Assembly: GCF_004348345.1 (NCBI RefSeq)
Contig: NZ_SMJZ01000057.1
Span: 1-44,936, forward strand
From: Nonomuraea longispora
GTDB lineage: Bacteria > Actinomycetota > Actinomycetes > Streptosporangiales > Streptosporangiaceae
DNA length: 44,936 nt
Direction of reading: 5' to 3'
Shown: one piece after another, positions 9,751-18,015 of the stretch
Position numbering within the stretch: position 1 is the first letter of the stretch
Layout of the letters: the number at the start of each line of letters is the position of its first letter
Notes under the pieces: model-generated
What the model was told of the DNA's origin: nothing
The model's database searches: none
What the model saw: only the letters and a program-made list of their open reading frames with translations
Position numbers and translations under genes: made by a program

Positions 9751-12588
9751 ATGATCGATACCCCGAGCTACGCCGACGCCCTGAGGATCCTCGGATGCAA
9801 GGACGGCAGGCTCGTCAAGGTCGTCGGATTCGCCTCGGCCGCCGAGCGCACCGGCTGGGCCCTGGCCGGCGGCGGGCGGCTGGCGGCGGGCCTGGCCGAC
9901 ATGCGCGACGGCATCGTGCGCTACGGCAAGGAGACCGTACGCCGCATGCCGGAGCTCAAGAGTGGCGTCGACCGGCACACCCGCACGCAACGGCTGGCTG
10001 CGGCGCACGCCGTGATCGTCGTGTCGGCGTACTTCGAGGCGCTGGGCGAGGCGAAGCTGCCGTTCACGCTGGAGCGGCTCGACCGCGGCGGGAAGATCTC
10101 CCACGGGGTCCCGACGCCCGAGCGGTTCGCCAGGCTGGTGGCGGAGCTGCTGCTGGAGCGCCTGCCCACGCCCGAGCCGCATGTGCCGTACGCCGAGACG
10201 CGCCGCGCCGTGGAACGTGCCTTCCTGCACATGTCCGAGGCCCTGGCCGGGTACGTGGGCGGCCTGTCGATCTGGGACGAGCTGAGCGTCGACGACCAGC
10301 TCCTGCTGCCCCGCATGCTCGCCGAGGGCCCGCCCGCGCACGCCCTGCGCGTCTACGACGAGTACTACCGTTCGCTGGCGCTCGACAGCCACGAGTTCGG
10401 GGTGCGCAGCCTCGTCACGGAGAAGCCGCCGCCCGGCACGGCGCTGTCGCGGGTGGCGTGGCTGCTGGCCGAGCTGGCGCCGCCCAGGGTCGGCGACCGC
10501 CCGGTGATCCACCTGGCCAGGATGGCGGCCAACGCGCTCGACCAGCCGCTCCTCGTGGCCGGCAAACTTCCCGAGGACGTCACGCTCCCGCTGCTCGGCG
10601 AGGGCTACCTCACCCCGCGCTGCCGGGTCGCGGAGCTGACCCGCGACGCCGCGCCCGCCGAGCGGGCCTGGTGGGAGGACCGGCGCCTGCTGCCCGACCC
10701 CGAGGCGTTCCTGGTGGGCCACCTCACCTCGCTGCGCGCCACCCGGGCGCCCCTGCTGGTGCTGGGGGAGCCGGGCTCGGGCAAGACGAAGCTGACCGAG
10801 GTGCTCGCCGCCCGGCTGGCCAGGTCGGAGTTCCTGCCGATGAGGGTGGAGCTGGGCGGGGTGGGCGCACGCGCGGGCGTGACCGAGCAGGTCGAGCAGG
10901 CGCTCAAGGGGGTGCTGGACGAGCAGGTGGGCTACGCCGACCTGGTGGCGGCCGGGGACGGGGCGATGCCGGTGATCCTGCTCGACGGCCTGGACGAGCT
11001 GCTGCAGGGCGGCGTCAACCGTTTCGACTACCTGGAGCACGTGCGGGAGTTCCAGGCCAGGGAGGCCGGTCTCGGGCGGCCCGTCGCGGTGATCGTCACC
11101 AGCCGTACGGTGGTGGCCGACCGGATCAGGTACCCCGAGGGGCTGCTGGCGCTGCAGCTCCAGCCGTTCGACGACGACCAGGTGCGGCAGTGGCTGGACA
11201 TCTGGGACCAGGCCAACCGGTCCCTGCTGGCCAGGCGCGACCTGAAACCGCTGCCCGCGCAGGCGGCGCTCGTGCACGGCGACATGGCCAGGCAGCCGCT
11301 GCTCCTGCTGCTGCTGGCCCTCTACGACGCGGGCGGCAACGCGCTGCAGCGCGACCACGGCCCGCTCGGCCGCGCCCGCCTGTACGAGGTGCTGCTCAGG
11401 GACTACACCGAGCGGGAGACCGGCGGGGCCCGGCGGGTCGCGATCGACCAGGAGCTGGTGCTGCTCGGCACGGCGGCGCTGTCCATGCTGGCGAGGGGCC
11501 GCCAGGTCCTCACCGACGAGGCGCTCGAACGGGACCTGCCCGCCCTGTGCCACGGCGGCGAGGACGACCCCGGCGACGAGGGCGAACGGATCGACTGGGT
11601 GCGCAAGGCCACGGAACGTTTCTTCTTCGTACGCAGGAACGGCCACGCGTTCCTGCACTCCACGTTCGGCGAGTTCCTGGTGGCCTGGCTGACCGTCTAC
11701 GCGCTGCGCGACCTCGACCGCAGGCGCCGCCTGGCCGGCGACGAGCCTCTCGCGCTCGTGCAGGCCGTGGACGACGACCTGCTGTACGCGGTGACGTCCC
11801 ACTCCTGCCTGGCCGAGCGCGGGCCCACCGTCGGCTTCATCCTGGAACTGCTGGGGGAGGTGCCCGCCGCGGTGCGGGAGCGGTGCGTCACGCTTCTGGC
11901 GGGGCTGCTGCGACGCTCGCTGCACGAACACCCCCGCCGCCACTTCACGGGTTTCGTGCCGGTACGTCACACGGTGCCCCGCCGGCTGGCCGCCTACTCC
12001 GCGAACCTCACCCTCCTCATCGTCGCCGCCTCCGACCAGCCCGTCAGCGTCTCCTCGCTCCTCGCGGGACCCGACCCCCTGGAGCGCTGGTCCGCGCTCA
12101 CCCATCTGTGGAAGGGCAACCTCGGCCACGAGGGCTGGAGCGGCCTGCTCACCGCGCTGTCGGCGCACCGGGTGATCGACGGCGGCACGGAGGACGTCCT
12201 GCTCGGGGCCAAGGACGACGCGGGCGGGGGCCACGGCATGGGAGACGTCGTCGTCGCGGTCGCCACCGGCCACACGCCCCGGCACCGGCGCCTGCTCGAC
12301 CTGCTGCTGCGCGCCCTGGGGGAGGGACGCGGCCTGCCCTACCGGGACCGCGTCCGCATCCTGGAGGAACTGGTCCGTACGGCGGCGGTCAGGTCGCCGG
12401 CGCTGCACCAGGCGCTCGGGGCGATGTGGACGGAGGACGGGACCGGCCACGGCGAGCACGCCGAGCTGCGCCCGCTGCTGCGCGCCGTGCTCGCCGATCC
12501 GGTGGACCGGATGGGCGCCTGGAACGCGCTGGTCAAGGCGGGCGTCCCCGAGATGGCCCTCTGGGAGATCCAGCAGAGCACGTCGTGA
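9751..12588 (+). CDS. NACHT-domain NTPase, bacterial NLR-like
   Basis: 945-aa STAND-type ATPase. An N-terminal helical region (residues 1-300; SYADALRILGCKDGRLVKVV, then RLAAAHAVIVVSAYFEAL) matches the NNH-type domains that precede NACHT in actinobacteria. The NACHT core has Walker A GEPGSGKT (339-346), Walker B ILLDGLDEL (D412, D415, E416), sensor IVTSRTV, and the winged-helix element FLHSTFGEFLVAWL. The remaining C-terminal third is helical with no LRR, TPR or WD repeat I can see. Family members include antiphage proteins (bNACHT); the ligand and effector output here are unknown. I chose ATG 9751 because GGAGA precedes it; an in-frame ATG at 9718 lacks a site. Confidence 0.87.
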   Translation: MIDTPSYADALRILGCKDGRLVKVVGFASAAERTGWALAGGGRLAAGLADMRDGIVRYGKETVRRMPELKSGVDRHTRTQRLAAAHAVIVVSAYFEALGEAKLPFTLERLDRGGKISHGVPTPERFARLVAELLLERLPTPEPHVPYAETRRAVERAFLHMSEALAGYVGGLSIWDELSVDDQLLLPRMLAEGPPAHALRVYDEYYRSLALDSHEFGVRSLVTEKPPPGTALSRVAWLLAELAPPRVGDRPVIHLARMAANALDQPLLVAGKLPEDVTLPLLGEGYLTPRCRVAELTRDAAPAERAWWEDRRLLPDPEAFLVGHLTSLRATRAPLLVLGEPGSGKTKLTEVLAARLARSEFLPMRVELGGVGARAGVTEQVEQALKGVLDEQVGYADLVAAGDGAMPVILLDGLDELLQGGVNRFDYLEHVREFQAREAGLGRPVAVIVTSRTVVADRIRYPEGLLALQLQPFDDDQVRQWLDIWDQANRSLLARRDLKPLPAQAALVHGDMARQPLLLLLLALYDAGGNALQRDHGPLGRARLYEVLLRDYTERETGGARRVAIDQELVLLGTAALSMLARGRQVLTDEALERDLPALCHGGEDDPGDEGERIDWVRKATERFFFVRRNGHAFLHSTFGEFLVAWLTVYALRDLDRRRRLAGDEPLALVQAVDDDLLYAVTSHSCLAERGPTVGFILELLGEVPAAVRERCVTLLAGLLRRSLHEHPRRHFTGFVPVRHTVPRRLAAYSANLTLLIVAASDQPVSVSSLLAGPDPLERWSALTHLWKGNLGHEGWSGLLTALSAHRVIDGGTEDVLLGAKDDAGGGHGMGDVVVAVATGHTPRHRRLLDLLLRALGEGRGLPYRDRVRILEELVRTAAVRSPALHQALGAMWTEDGTGHGEHAELRPLLRAVLADPVDRMGAWNALVKAGVPEMALWEIQQSTS

Positions 12589-12727
12589 ACCGTCCGTTCG
12601 ATGATCTTGGCGTACGCGAACCAGCCGGATGCCCGGCCGCTCGACCTGACCGGCCACGCGCTGCTCGCCGTGGCTCGCGCCAGGGCGGAGTACTCCGGGA
12701 CGGTGACCACAGCCGCGCGGTCGCCTC
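12589..12727. other. Intergenic stretch after the NACHT gene, probable gene debris
   Basis: High-GC sequence with short open frames on both strands (for example a plus frame containing QPDARPLDLTGHALLAVARA) that I cannot assign. With the MMPL remnant that follows, it looks like decayed coding sequence rather than a regulatory region. Confidence 0.35.
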
Positions 12728-12976
12728 GGGGCCGCGACCGGCCGGGTCATTACCGCGGTGGCTACGATCATGTTCTGCGTGTTCGCCGCTTTCGGCGCGT
12801 TCGACGATCGCGCGCTGCGGGTGACGGGCGTCGGGCTGGTCGCTGCGGTGCTGGTCGACGCCACGGTGGTCCGTCTCGTGCCGGTGCCCGCGACCATGGA
12901 GGTGCTCGGCGTGCGGACGCGGTGGTTCCCCAACCTGACCTTTCGGAGGCTGACATCTAAGGGAAACGTTACGTAA
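12728..12976 (+). pseudogene. C-terminal remnant of an MMPL/RND-type transporter
   Basis: The frame reads AATGRVITAVATIMFCVFAA followed by LRVTGVGLVAAVLVDATVVR and LVPVPATMEVLG, the last two transmembrane helices of the MMPL family, including the conserved VLVDATVVR turn and VPA motif, and stops at 12976. No upstream MMPL sequence is present; the preceding 140 bases carry short open frames on both strands without recognisable family. This is therefore the tail of a deleted transporter gene. Confidence 0.7.
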
Positions 12977-13009
12977 TATCCACATATCACGAGCGTTGGG
13001 GGCGCCAGG

Positions 13010-13912
13010 GTGCCAGGACAGAACGTGGGTGTGGTAGTCGATCCGGGAGTACCCCCGGAGGTCGCCGGACTGTTGCGCGCCCACGTTCCCCTGCTGTCCA
13101 GGATCAGGGCGGGCTGGGTGCCCCCCGCCGCCCCGGCGCAGCCGCGCCACCGGAGCGCCTCCGGCGCGCTGCTGCTGGCCGCCACCCCGGCCGTGATCGC
13201 GTTCATGGCCGTCCTGCTGGCCTCGCCGCTCGCGCCCGCCGGGTTCATGCTGCTCGGCACGTACGTCTTCATCGTCCTTATCAAGATCGCCTCGATCGGC
13301 GAGGTGGTGGACGACGACCGGCCGCACGAGCGCGGCGTCTACGAGCAGGCCCGCTGGTACGACGGCCGCTACCTGCTGCCCGAGGACTTCGACGAGGAGG
13401 CGGGGAAGGTGCTGGCCAGGGCGCAGCGGGCCATCGGGTCGGTGCTGCGCTCCCACATCAACGCCGAGGGCCTCCTCGACGACGTGCGCAACGCCCTGAT
13501 GCTGCCCGCGCAGGAGTGGGAGATCGCCCGGCTGCTGGCCAAGCTGTCGGCGCTGCGCCTGGAGCACAGGGAGCTGCTGTCCAGGGGAATCGCGCCCGAG
13601 GTGGCCGCGGTGATCGAGCCGCTCGAACGTGCGCTGGCCGGCAGCGAGGCGGCCGTGGTCGCCCGCGTGGAGGCGCTGGAACGCTACGCCGCCCACGTCG
13701 CCGACGCCGAGCGTGCCTACCACGCCCGCGGTCAGATCGAGGAGCTGCGCGCCCGGCTGCCGAAGTACGAGGAGCTGCTGGCGGAGTCGGGCGCCGACGC
13801 GCTGGCCGTACCCGAGATCGAGCGGCTGGCCGAGGACGCCGACGTTCTGGAGCGCACGCTCCGGCGCAGCGTGCGGTCGGCGCACGAGGCCTTCCGTTAC
13901 CTGGAGAGCTGA
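13010..13912 (+). CDS. Membrane/coiled-coil protein, paralogue 1 of 3
   Basis: 300 aa, no family name known to me. Layout: a short conserved N-terminal motif VVVDPGVPPEVAGLLRAH, about 15 residues ending in GWVP, two transmembrane segments (residues about 52-70 and 76-95), then a 200-residue cytoplasmic-looking helical region. That region holds NAEGLLDDVRNALMLPAQEW and EIARLLAKLSALRLEHRELL, heptad-rich helices around ALERYAAHVADAERAY, and an ending SAHEAFRYLES. It is followed by two homologues in tandem. Start GTG 13010 is assumed; GTG 13025 is an alternative. GGGGGC lies upstream. Role unknown; membrane-anchored scaffold is inference. Confidence 0.8.
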   Translation: MPGQNVGVVVDPGVPPEVAGLLRAHVPLLSRIRAGWVPPAAPAQPRHRSASGALLLAATPAVIAFMAVLLASPLAPAGFMLLGTYVFIVLIKIASIGEVVDDDRPHERGVYEQARWYDGRYLLPEDFDEEAGKVLARAQRAIGSVLRSHINAEGLLDDVRNALMLPAQEWEIARLLAKLSALRLEHRELLSRGIAPEVAAVIEPLERALAGSEAAVVARVEALERYAAHVADAERAYHARGQIEELRARLPKYEELLAESGADALAVPEIERLAEDADVLERTLRRSVRSAHEAFRYLES

Positions 13913-13938
13913 CAGTCGGACAGACCGGGACATAGGAT
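13909..13938 (+). promoter_or_regulatory. Promoter of paralogue 2, leaderless
   Basis: CTGACA (13909-13914) and TAGGAT (13933-13938) are separated by 18 bases, and the GTG start follows 7 bases later without a Shine-Dalgarno. The -35 overlaps the stop codon of paralogue 1. Confidence 0.5.
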
Positions 13939-13945
13939 CAGTAAC

Positions 13946-14854
13946 GTGGCCGGACGTCATGCGAAGGTGATCACCGATCCGGCGTTGCCCGACGACGTGG
14001 CGGCCCTCCTGCGCGACAACCGCAAGCTGCTCGCCCGCGTGCACGCGGGGTGGGTGCCCACACACAGGGGACACCGGCCCATGGCGGGCACCATGGCCAG
14101 GATGGCGGCCTCCCTGACGGCCGTGGCGGCCGCCGTGTACGGGCTGACGTTGTTCGTCGCCGAGCAGTACACCGCCTTCGTAGTGATCATGACAGGCGCG
14201 GCCCTGCTGGTCGTCAGCGTGCTGCTGCGGCCCCGGCCTGACGCCGAGGTGGAGCGCCGGCACGCCCTGGAACGCGAGGTCTACGACCACGCCCGCGGGT
14301 ACGCGGGCCGCTTCGTGCTCCGCGAGCAGCTCGACGATGCCGCCAGGCCGCTCATGAGCCGGGCCCAGGCGGCGATAGATCAGGTCATGAGCTCGAGCGT
14401 GAACGCCGAGGGGCTGCTCGACGACGTGCGCAACGGCGTGATGCTGCCCGCGCAGGAGTGGGAGATCGCCCGGCTGCTGGGCAAGTTGTCGGCGCTGCGC
14501 GCCGAGCACCAGGAGGTGGTCGCGGAGGGCGTCACACCGGAGGTGGCCGCCGTGGCGGGGCCGCTCGCCGAGGCGCTCGACAGCAGCCAGCGGGCGGTGC
14601 TGGCCCGCGTCGAGGCCCTGGAACGGTACGCCGGCCACGTGGCCGACGCCGAGCGCGCCTACCGCGCCAGGCACCAGATCGAGCGGCTCAGCGCCCGGCT
14701 GCCCCGCTATGAGGAACTGCTCGCGGAGTCGGGCGCCGACGGATCGGCCGTGCCGGAGCTGAGCCGATTGTCGGACGACGCCGACCGCCTTGAACAGGCA
14801 TTACGCAACAGCGTCAGCTCCGCACACGAGGCATTTCGACACCTCAATGGCTGA
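13946..14854 (+). CDS. Membrane/coiled-coil protein, paralogue 2 of 3
   Basis: 302 aa with the same layout as its neighbours: N-terminal VITDPALPDDVAALLRDNRK, HAGWVP, two transmembrane helices (about residues 50-72 and 76-93), and the conserved helical region with NAEGLLDDVRNGVMLPAQEW and EIARLLGKLSALRAEHQEVV, ending SAHEAFRHLNG. The stretch coding for VMLPAQEWEIARLL is nearly identical at DNA level in all three genes. The gap to the previous gene is 33 bases. It has its own leaderless promoter, so the copies can be expressed separately. Function unknown. Confidence 0.82.
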   Translation: MAGRHAKVITDPALPDDVAALLRDNRKLLARVHAGWVPTHRGHRPMAGTMARMAASLTAVAAAVYGLTLFVAEQYTAFVVIMTGAALLVVSVLLRPRPDAEVERRHALEREVYDHARGYAGRFVLREQLDDAARPLMSRAQAAIDQVMSSSVNAEGLLDDVRNGVMLPAQEWEIARLLGKLSALRAEHQEVVAEGVTPEVAAVAGPLAEALDSSQRAVLARVEALERYAGHVADAERAYRARHQIERLSARLPRYEELLAESGADGSAVPELSRLSDDADRLEQALRNSVSSAHEAFRHLNG

Positions 14855-14861
14855 TTTCCCC

Positions 14862-14867
14862 TAGTAT
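14862..14867 (+). promoter_or_regulatory. -10 box of paralogue 3, leaderless
   Basis: TAGTAT ends 8 bases before the GTG at 14876, with no Shine-Dalgarno between. No convincing -35 at 17-18 bases. Confidence 0.4.
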
Positions 14868-14875
14868 CCGGTTTT

Positions 14876-15760
14876 GTGGCGGATGTGGTAGTGGACCCCG
14901 GGGTGCCGCCCGACGACGCTCAGCTGCTCAGGGAGAGCCGGCTGGTGCTGATGAAGATGCGCCAGGGCTGGGTGCCGGAATCGCGGCGGGCCGCGTCGAG
15001 CGCACGGTATCGCATGGCCGCCGGCTTCGGCACGGTGGCGTTCCTCGGACTGGTTCTTGGGGTGGGAGGCCTGGGCAGGGGCCTCGGCATCCTCATGCTC
15101 CTGCTGATGCTGATCCCCGTCATGGTCGTGCTGTTCGTCAGGACCGACCTGGACGAGGAGGACGAGGAGGAGTACGAGCGGCAGATCTACGAGCAACTGC
15201 GCTGGTACGAGGGCCGCTACGTGCTGATCGACGACCTCGACGAGGCGTCCAGGCGGCTGCTCGCCCGCGCCCAGCGGGCCATCGCGACCGTGACCGGCTC
15301 CCGGGTCAACGCCGAGGGCATGCTCGACGACGTGCGCAACGCCGTGATGCTGCCCGCGCAGGAGTGGGAGATCGCCCGGCTCCTGGGCAAGCTGTCCGTG
15401 CTGCGCACCCAGCACAGGGAGACCGTCTCGCAGGGGCTCACACCCGAGGTGGCCGCCGTGGCCGAACCGCTGGCACGGGCGCTCGACAGCAGCGAGGCGG
15501 CGGTGCTGGCCCGCGTCGAGGCCCTGGAACGCTACGCCGCCAACGTCACCGAGGCCGAGCGCGCGTACATCGCCCACGAGCAGATCCAGGAGCTGCGCGG
15601 CCGGATGCATCAGTACGAGGAACTGGTGGCCGAGACCGGGGCCGACGGGTTCGCCGTTCCCGAACTGGAACGGCTGGCCCGCGACGCCGACCGGCTGAAG
15701 CAGGCACTCAGGCGGAGCGTGAGCTCCGCCCACGAGGCCTTCCGCTACCTCGACCCCTGA
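14876..15760 (+). CDS. Membrane/coiled-coil protein, paralogue 3 of 3
   Basis: 294 aa: N-terminal VVVDPGVPPDDAQLLRESRL, RQGWVP, two transmembrane segments within about residues 48-85 (Gly/Leu-rich, LGLVLGVGGLGRGLGILMLL), a charged acidic patch just after the membrane (DLDEEDEEEYER), then the shared helical region ending SAHEAFRYLDP. Paralogues 1 and 2 lack the acidic patch, so the juxtamembrane segment may be where the copies differ in partner. Its 3' end overlaps the convergent MurG-like gene by 16 bases. Confidence 0.82.
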   Translation: MADVVVDPGVPPDDAQLLRESRLVLMKMRQGWVPESRRAASSARYRMAAGFGTVAFLGLVLGVGGLGRGLGILMLLLMLIPVMVVLFVRTDLDEEDEEEYERQIYEQLRWYEGRYVLIDDLDEASRRLLARAQRAIATVTGSRVNAEGMLDDVRNAVMLPAQEWEIARLLGKLSVLRTQHRETVSQGLTPEVAAVAEPLARALDSSEAAVLARVEALERYAANVTEAERAYIAHEQIQELRGRMHQYEELVAETGADGFAVPELERLARDADRLKQALRRSVSSAHEAFRYLDP

Positions 15761-16881
15761 CCCGCGACCTCCAGCAGCACGTCGCACAGGGCGTCGGCCG
15801 CGTCCACCCGGCCCAGCTTCGCCGCCGCCTGCCCCATCGTGTGCCGCAGCTCGTGGTCGGCCAGCAGCGGCATCAGCTCGGCCAGCAGTTGGTCGGCCGT
15901 CGGCCGCGGCTCGAGCAGCGCCCTGGCCGCGCCCGCGGAGGCCAGGTAGCCGGCGTTCTTGCGCTGCTCGTCGCCGCCGGTCGGGATCAGTGGGATCAGC
16001 ACGGACGGCTTGCCGACGGCCGTCAGCTCGGAGACCGTGCCCGCGCCACTGCGCGAGATCACCACGTCGGCCGCGGCGAACAGGTCGGCCAGCTCCCCTC
16101 CCACGTAGGGCACCGGGTGGTAGCGCTCGGACAGCTCGCCGGGCAGCTCGACGGCCCGCATCTGGTCGATCCACGCCGGCCCGCACTGGTGCACGATCTG
16201 CGCGTGCGGCAGCAGCCGCGGCAGCACCTCGGCGATGAGGGTGTTGATCTGCTTGCTGCCCTGCGCCCCGCCTGTCACGTAGATCAGCGGCACCTCGAAC
16301 GTCAGCCCGAACAGGTCGTACGCCGCCGCCCGGTTGCCCTGCAGCAGCTCCGGCCGGATCGGGTTGCCCGTCACCACGGCCTTCTTCCTGGCCGGCTCGG
16401 GCAGATGTTCGAGCGACGACTCGTGCGACAACGCGATCCTGGTCGCCAGCCTGGACAGGATCCGGTTGGCCAGCCCGACCACCGTCGTCTGCTCGTGCAT
16501 CACCAGCGGGCGGCGGATCAGCCTGGCCGCCACGCCGATGGGGACCGCCACGTAGCCCCCGGTCGACAACACCACGTCGGGAAGGTAGCGCGCCGCGTGC
16601 GCCACCGCCTGGAGCACCCCGACCGGGATGCGGAACACGTCGGCGATGTTCGTGCCCAGCTCTTTGAGGTTGGGCCTGCGGCGCAGCTTGCCTGTGGTGA
16701 TCGCCTTGAACGGGATGCCGTGCTCGGCGGTGATCCTCGCCTCGAGACCGTTGGCCGTGCCCACCCAGAGCACGTCGTGCGGCACCTGACGTCGCTGGAC
16801 GGCCGACAGGGTCGTCAGGGCCGGATAGGTGTGACCACCGGTGCCGCCGCCGGTGATCAACAGTCGCAGGGTTCGTGACAT
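15745..16881 (-). CDS. MurG-like UDP-GlcNAc undecaprenyl-PP-MurNAc transferase paralogue
   Basis: 378-aa GT-B glycosyltransferase of the GT28/MurG group. N-terminal GGGTGGHTYPALTTL (lipid-II precursor loop), HEQTTVVGLANR, C-terminal domain VTGGAQGSKQIN and donor-binding SRSGAGTVSELTAVGKPSVL with a following GGDEQRKNA. The canonical actinobacterial murG sits in the dcw cell-division cluster; none of that cluster is here, so this is probably a second copy for a modified or developmental wall, or for a secondary glycolipid. A TAGTCT box 6 bases before the ATG suggests a leaderless message. FGE ends just upstream of its start. Confidence 0.83.
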   Translation of the reverse strand: MSRTLRLLITGGGTGGHTYPALTTLSAVQRRQVPHDVLWVGTANGLEARITAEHGIPFKAITTGKLRRRPNLKELGTNIADVFRIPVGVLQAVAHAARYLPDVVLSTGGYVAVPIGVAARLIRRPLVMHEQTTVVGLANRILSRLATRIALSHESSLEHLPEPARKKAVVTGNPIRPELLQGNRAAAYDLFGLTFEVPLIYVTGGAQGSKQINTLIAEVLPRLLPHAQIVHQCGPAWIDQMRAVELPGELSERYHPVPYVGGELADLFAAADVVISRSGAGTVSELTAVGKPSVLIPLIPTGGDEQRKNAGYLASAGAARALLEPRPTADQLLAELMPLLADHELRHTMGQAAAKLGRVDAADALCDVLLEVAGQGSR

Positions 16882-16885
16882 GCGA

Positions 16886-17794
16886 TCAGACTAGAGCCGC
16901 GCAGCGGAAACCCGTGTGCCCGGAAGCGGAGTCAGGAGTGTTGGAGGTGCGGGCGGCGACGCGGTAGCGGTTGCAGTAGGAGTCGTGGCACATGTACGAC
17001 CCGCCGCGGATCACCTTGGCGCCGCCCTCGGCCGGCCCTGTGGGGTTGTCGGCGAACGCCTCCCACGTCGTGCCCCACCAGTCGGCCGTCCACTCCCACA
17101 CGTTGCCCGAGACGTTGTAGAGGCCGTAGCCGTTGGGCTGGAACGACTTGACCGGCACCGTCCCCTTGCTCGGCGCGGACGGGAAACGGCCCTGCCAGAT
17201 GTTGCACCGTTGCCGGCCCTTGGGCGCCAGCTCGTCGCCCCACGGGTATTTCTTGCGCTCCAGCCCGCCGCGCGCCGCCATCTCCCACTCCGCCTCGGTC
17301 GGCAGCCGCTTGCCCGCCCACGTGGCGTAGGCGTTGGCGTCGTTCCACGACACGTGCACCACCGGGTGGTTCTGCCGGTCGCCGATCGTGGATCCGGGAC
17401 CCTCGGGCGAGCGCCACGTGGCCCCCTCGACCCCCGCCCACCAGGGCGCGCCCGGCACGGAGGCGTCCATCACCCCACCCGTGGCGAACTGGTGGAACAC
17501 GAACGACCAGCCGATCCGCTCGGTCTCGGTGACGTAGCCGGTCTCCTTGACGAAGGTGGCGAACTGCGCGTTGGTGACGCACACCGGATCGATCAGGAAC
17601 GGGTCGAGCCGCACCTCGCGCACCGGCCCCTCGCCGTCCTCGGGCCGCCCGTCGGGGTCGTCGCCGCCCATCAGGAACGTCCCGCCCGGGATACGAACCA
17701 TGCCGCGCGGCACCGTCCGCCGCCCGGTGATCTTCACGGCCTCCTGAACGGGCCCTGAGGTGGCGTTTCTGCTCGGACCGCAGCAAGCGTTCAC
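16886..17794 (-). CDS. Formylglycine-generating enzyme (SUMF1/FGE)
   Basis: 302-aa copper-dependent oxidase that converts the Cys of CxPxR in sulfatases to formylglycine. The FGE-sulfatase fold runs throughout (MVRIPGGTFLMGGDDPDG, HPVVHVSWNDANAYATWAGK, RLPTEAEWEMAARGGLE, GNVWEWTADWW), and the catalytic pair is present as CHDSYC (C269, C274) followed by NRYRVAARTSNTPDS, the diagnostic FGE C-terminus. This separates it from EgtB-like or other SUMF paralogues. Start GTG 17794 has GGGGGGA about 4 bases upstream; TTG 17806 is the alternative. No sulfatase is encoded within the window, so the client must be elsewhere. Confidence 0.9.
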   Translation of the reverse strand: MNACCGPSRNATSGPVQEAVKITGRRTVPRGMVRIPGGTFLMGGDDPDGRPEDGEGPVREVRLDPFLIDPVCVTNAQFATFVKETGYVTETERIGWSFVFHQFATGGVMDASVPGAPWWAGVEGATWRSPEGPGSTIGDRQNHPVVHVSWNDANAYATWAGKRLPTEAEWEMAARGGLERKKYPWGDELAPKGRQRCNIWQGRFPSAPSKGTVPVKSFQPNGYGLYNVSGNVWEWTADWWGTTWEAFADNPTGPAEGGAKVIRGGSYMCHDSYCNRYRVAARTSNTPDSASGHTGFRCAALV

Positions 17795-17843
17795 AGATCC
17801 CCCCAACGTGTGGTGACACCAACGAAGGGTAGTGCCTGAGCGT

Positions 17844-17903
17844 GCCTGCCACGACGCCTGCCACGACGCCTGCCACGACGCCTGCCACGACGCCTGTCAT
17901 GAC
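17844..17903 (+). repeat. Five tandem 12-base repeats
   Basis: GCCTGCCACGAC is repeated head to tail at 17844, 17856, 17868, 17880 and, with two changes (GCCTGTCATGAC), at 17892. The array lies in the 220-base gap between the divergent FGE and ppx genes. The 12-base period keeps any reading frame open, which creates artificial long frames here. It could be a slippage-prone minisatellite or clustered binding sites. Confidence 0.85.
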
Positions 17904-18015
17904 AGGGCGGTTCCGCTCCCGGGGACCGTCCGGCACCGGCCGCCCGCCCTCGTCCACGCGCGTCAGCGCCGGGCCGCGTGTCGTCGCCGAAGCCGCAGGA
18001 CGGTAGCGTTTCGCC

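Noticed and set aside
9751..12588. NACHT gene together with the three paralogues and MurG as one operon
   Set aside because: A 420-base gap with transporter debris separates NACHT from the array, the array copies carry their own promoters, and MurG is on the other strand.
12339..12710. Minus-strand frame over the end of the NACHT gene
   Set aside because: Its first part has plausible composition, but most of it is antisense to the NACHT coding region and I recognise no family.
17844..17903. Tandem repeats considered as a CRISPR array
   Set aside because: Units are 12 bases head to tail without spacers; no cas genes.
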